16,264 nt of DNA from an uncultured Clostridia bacterium (GTDB taxonomy: Bacteria; Bacillota; Clostridia; Oscillospirales; CAG-272), in NCBI GenBank assembly GCA_946061315.1, contig CAMGRB010000005.1:1-16264 (forward strand). The letters run 5' to 3'. Of the stretch, positions 14,566 through 16,264 are shown piece after piece. The notes beneath the pieces were generated by a model. The model made no database searches, had not been told where the DNA came from, and saw only the letters and a program-made list of their open reading frames with translations. The position numbers and the translations under genes were made by a program. Numbering within the stretch: position 1 is the first letter of the stretch; each line of letters opens with the position of its first letter.

Positions 14566-15975
14566 ATGGGATTATTTGATAGGAAAAATGCAGATAAAAA
14601 GGCAACTGAGGCGCAAAGCGCCTCAGTTTCCGACGTTAAAAAGGAAGAAACGTCTGCGGCAAACACAGTAACGATCGAACCGAGAGTTGACAAACAGGCA
14701 CACTCTATCCCCGGAAAGCCGAAGCCTGCAGCTCCCGCAGCCCCCGCTAAAGCGGAAGCTCCGGCAGAAGAGGCAGCTCCTGCAGAACAGGCTAAACCGG
14801 CAGAGGCGGCAAAGCCTGCAGAAGAGGCTAAACCCGCAGAGGCGGCAAAACCGGCAGAACCGGCTAAACCCGCGGCTCCGGCAGTACAAGCGCAAAATGA
14901 AGAAAAAGACGAGAGAACTCCCGAGCAGCAGAAGGCGGATGCAGTAGCTGAAAAAGAGCTTAAATTGTTCGCCGAAAAGTGCAAGAGAATATTCGAGGAG
15001 GTCAGAAAGGATATTATCGGTCAGACCGAGGTCCTTCAATATACAATAACGGCGATTATTGCAGGAGGTAACGTTCTTCTCGAGGGTTTGCCGGGACTTG
15101 GTAAAACACGTCTTGTAAGATCACTCGGTAACGTATTCGATTTGCCTTTCTCACGTATTCAGTTTACGCCTGACTTGATGCCTGCCGACGTTACAGGTAC
15201 AAACGTAATTTCAAAAGACGAAAACGGAAACTCGAAATTCGAGTTCCAGAAAGGTCCTATCTTCAGTAACATAGTCCTCGCGGACGAAATTAACCGTGCT
15301 ACGCCGAAAACACAGGCGGCGCTCCTCGAGGCGATGCAGGAGCACAAGGTAACGGTCATGGGTGTATCCCGTAAGCTTGACGAGCCGTTCTTCGTTCTTG
15401 CAACGCAGAACCCGGTAGAGCAGGACGGTACTTACCCGCTTCCTGAGGCACAGATGGACCGTTTTATGTTCAAAATAATCGTTCCTAACCCCTCGGCAGA
15501 GGAGCTTGGACAGATAGTTACCATGACGCAGAAGACGATGGATGAAACCGCGAAAGCGGCTTGTAACGGCGAGGAGCTTTTGCGCATGAGAGCAGTTGCA
15601 AAGACCATACCGGTATCGAGCGAAGTTCTCAACTACGCGATGGTAATGATCGCATCCACCCACCCGGACAGCGAAGTAGCTACCGAAACCTCAAAGAGAT
15701 ACATACGTTGCGGAGCCAGCCCTCGTGCGGCTCAGGCGCTTATAACCGCAGCGAAGGTAAGAGCTCTTATGAACGGAAGATACAACGTTTCATTTGACGA
15801 TATAAACAGCCTTGCAATCCCCGTACTCAGACACAGGATAAAGCTCGGCTTCGAGGCAGTAACCTCAAAGATGAACGGAGATGCCGTAGTTGCCGCGCAT
15901 ATAGCCGATCTTAACAATGCGGGCAACAAGTCGACCGACGTATTCGGCAGAGAAAAAAATAAAAAGAAAAAATAA
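14566..15975 (+). CDS. MoxR-family AAA+ ATPase with Ala/Pro/Lys-rich N-terminal extension
   Basis: A 469-residue AAA+ ATPase of the MoxR group, chaperone-like ATPases that work with von Willebrand A-type partner proteins. The ATG at 14566 has GGAG (14553-14556) 9 nt upstream; the in-frame TTG at 14551 overlaps this site. The ATPase core starts near residue 130. Walker A is GLPGLGKT (174-181), Walker B is IVLADEINR (236-244), and the sensor 1 region is ATQNPVEQDGTYPLPEAQMDRF (from 279). The C-terminal lid includes YIRCGASPRAAQALI. MoxR proteins normally have about 310-330 residues and begin at the core. Here about 130 extra residues precede it, including a five-residue repeat tract of KPAEA/KPAEE type (about 50-110). 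The extension has no signal or membrane segment. A DUF58 gene follows after 15 nt. Confidence 0.94.
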   Translation: MGLFDRKNADKKATEAQSASVSDVKKEETSAANTVTIEPRVDKQAHSIPGKPKPAAPAAPAKAEAPAEEAAPAEQAKPAEAAKPAEEAKPAEAAKPAEPAKPAAPAVQAQNEEKDERTPEQQKADAVAEKELKLFAEKCKRIFEEVRKDIIGQTEVLQYTITAIIAGGNVLLEGLPGLGKTRLVRSLGNVFDLPFSRIQFTPDLMPADVTGTNVISKDENGNSKFEFQKGPIFSNIVLADEINRATPKTQAALLEAMQEHKVTVMGVSRKLDEPFFVLATQNPVEQDGTYPLPEAQMDRFMFKIIVPNPSAEELGQIVTMTQKTMDETAKAACNGEELLRMRAVAKTIPVSSEVLNYAMVMIASTHPDSEVATETSKRYIRCGASPRAAQALITAAKVRALMNGRYNVSFDDINSLAIPVLRHRIKLGFEAVTSKMNGDAVVAAHIADLNNAGNKSTDVFGREKNKKKK

Positions 15976-15990
15976 TAACGGGCGGTAAAG

Positions 15991-16264
15991 ATGAAACGAA
16001 GAATATTAGACGGTGATTTTCTTGACCGTCTTGACTCTGCCGCACTTTGCCTGAAAAATCCCATGACGGGATATTTCGGTGGTGGCCGAAAAGCACGCTC
16101 CTACGGAAGTACGGTTGAATTTGCCGACTTCCGCGAGTATTTCCCGGGCGATGATATAAGGCGTATAGACTGGAACGTCTACGCCCGTTTCGAGAAATAC
16201 TTTATAAGGTTGTTCACGGACGAGAGGCAGATGCACAATCACATAATGATAGACTGCTCTGCGT
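15991..16264 (+). CDS. DUF58 domain protein, 5' part
   Basis: The first 91 codons of a DUF58 protein, cut by the window end. DUF58 proteins are the usual partners of MoxR ATPases and carry a von Willebrand A-like domain. The translation begins MKRRILDGDFLDRLDSAALC and contains the family hallmark, an R-Y/F-x-x-GDDIRRIDWNVYAR block (REYFPGDDIRRIDWN), followed by the strand HIMIDCSA, which starts the vWA-like fold with an Asp-x-Ser pattern beginning. The ATG at 15991 follows the moxR stop by 15 nt with a weak GGCGG site (about 15981-15985). No membrane segment occurs in the visible part. The rest of the operon, likely transglutaminase or vWA genes, lies outside. Confidence 0.9.
   Translation, partial: MKRRILDGDFLDRLDSAALCLKNPMTGYFGGGRKARSYGSTVEFADFREYFPGDDIRRIDWNVYARFEKYFIRLFTDERQMHNHIMIDCSA

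Overview
The window reads as chromosomal DNA of a low-to-moderate G+C Gram-positive bacterium, most likely an uncultured gut-type Clostridia member. Support: AAGGAGG-type ribosome binding sites, sigma-A promoters with near-consensus boxes, heavy use of ATA/AGA/AGG codons, the rnpM (ylxR)-ylxQ-infB arrangement, a 44-residue L34 beginning [14 protein letters not shown], and KhpB (Jag) after YidC. I do not name a genus.

Layout. (1) 1-3935, plus strand: 3' end of nusA, then rnpM/ylxR, ylxQ (L7Ae-like) and infB, the core of the nusA-infB transcription/translation operon. (2) 3936-7182, plus strand: a hairpin and a perfect-consensus promoter, then rpmH, a terminator and structured leader, rnpA, yidD, yidC and jag/khpB. 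This cluster usually sits beside dnaA and oriC, but here it follows infB directly. (3) 7343-8644, plus strand: an FAD-dependent oxidoreductase with a C-terminal Rieske iron-sulfur motif, ending in a terminator. (4) 8788-10530, minus strand: a cytoplasmic GH2 beta-glucuronidase-like enzyme, convergent with the oxidoreductase. (5) 10531-11287: a 757-bp regulatory region without a credible gene. It holds the promoter of the GH2 gene, two related plus-strand promoters, several palindromes, a direct repeat, and a terminator-like hairpin that belongs to no assigned transcript. (6) 11288-16264, plus strand: an operon of a 1079-residue membrane-anchored, highly acidic, repeat-rich coiled-coil protein, a MoxR-family AAA+ ATPase with an unusual Ala/Pro/Lys-rich N-terminal extension, and the start of a DUF58 protein that runs off the window.

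Regions 1 and 2 are housekeeping: transcription elongation/antitermination, translation initiation, ribosome and RNase P components, membrane protein insertion and an RNA-binding regulator. Region 6 is the most novel part. MoxR plus DUF58 is a known pairing, but the repeat-expanded tail, predicted to lie outside the membrane, and the tailed MoxR suggest an envelope-associated AAA+ system with an unusual scaffold. All functions are read from sequence motifs by eye; no database search was run.
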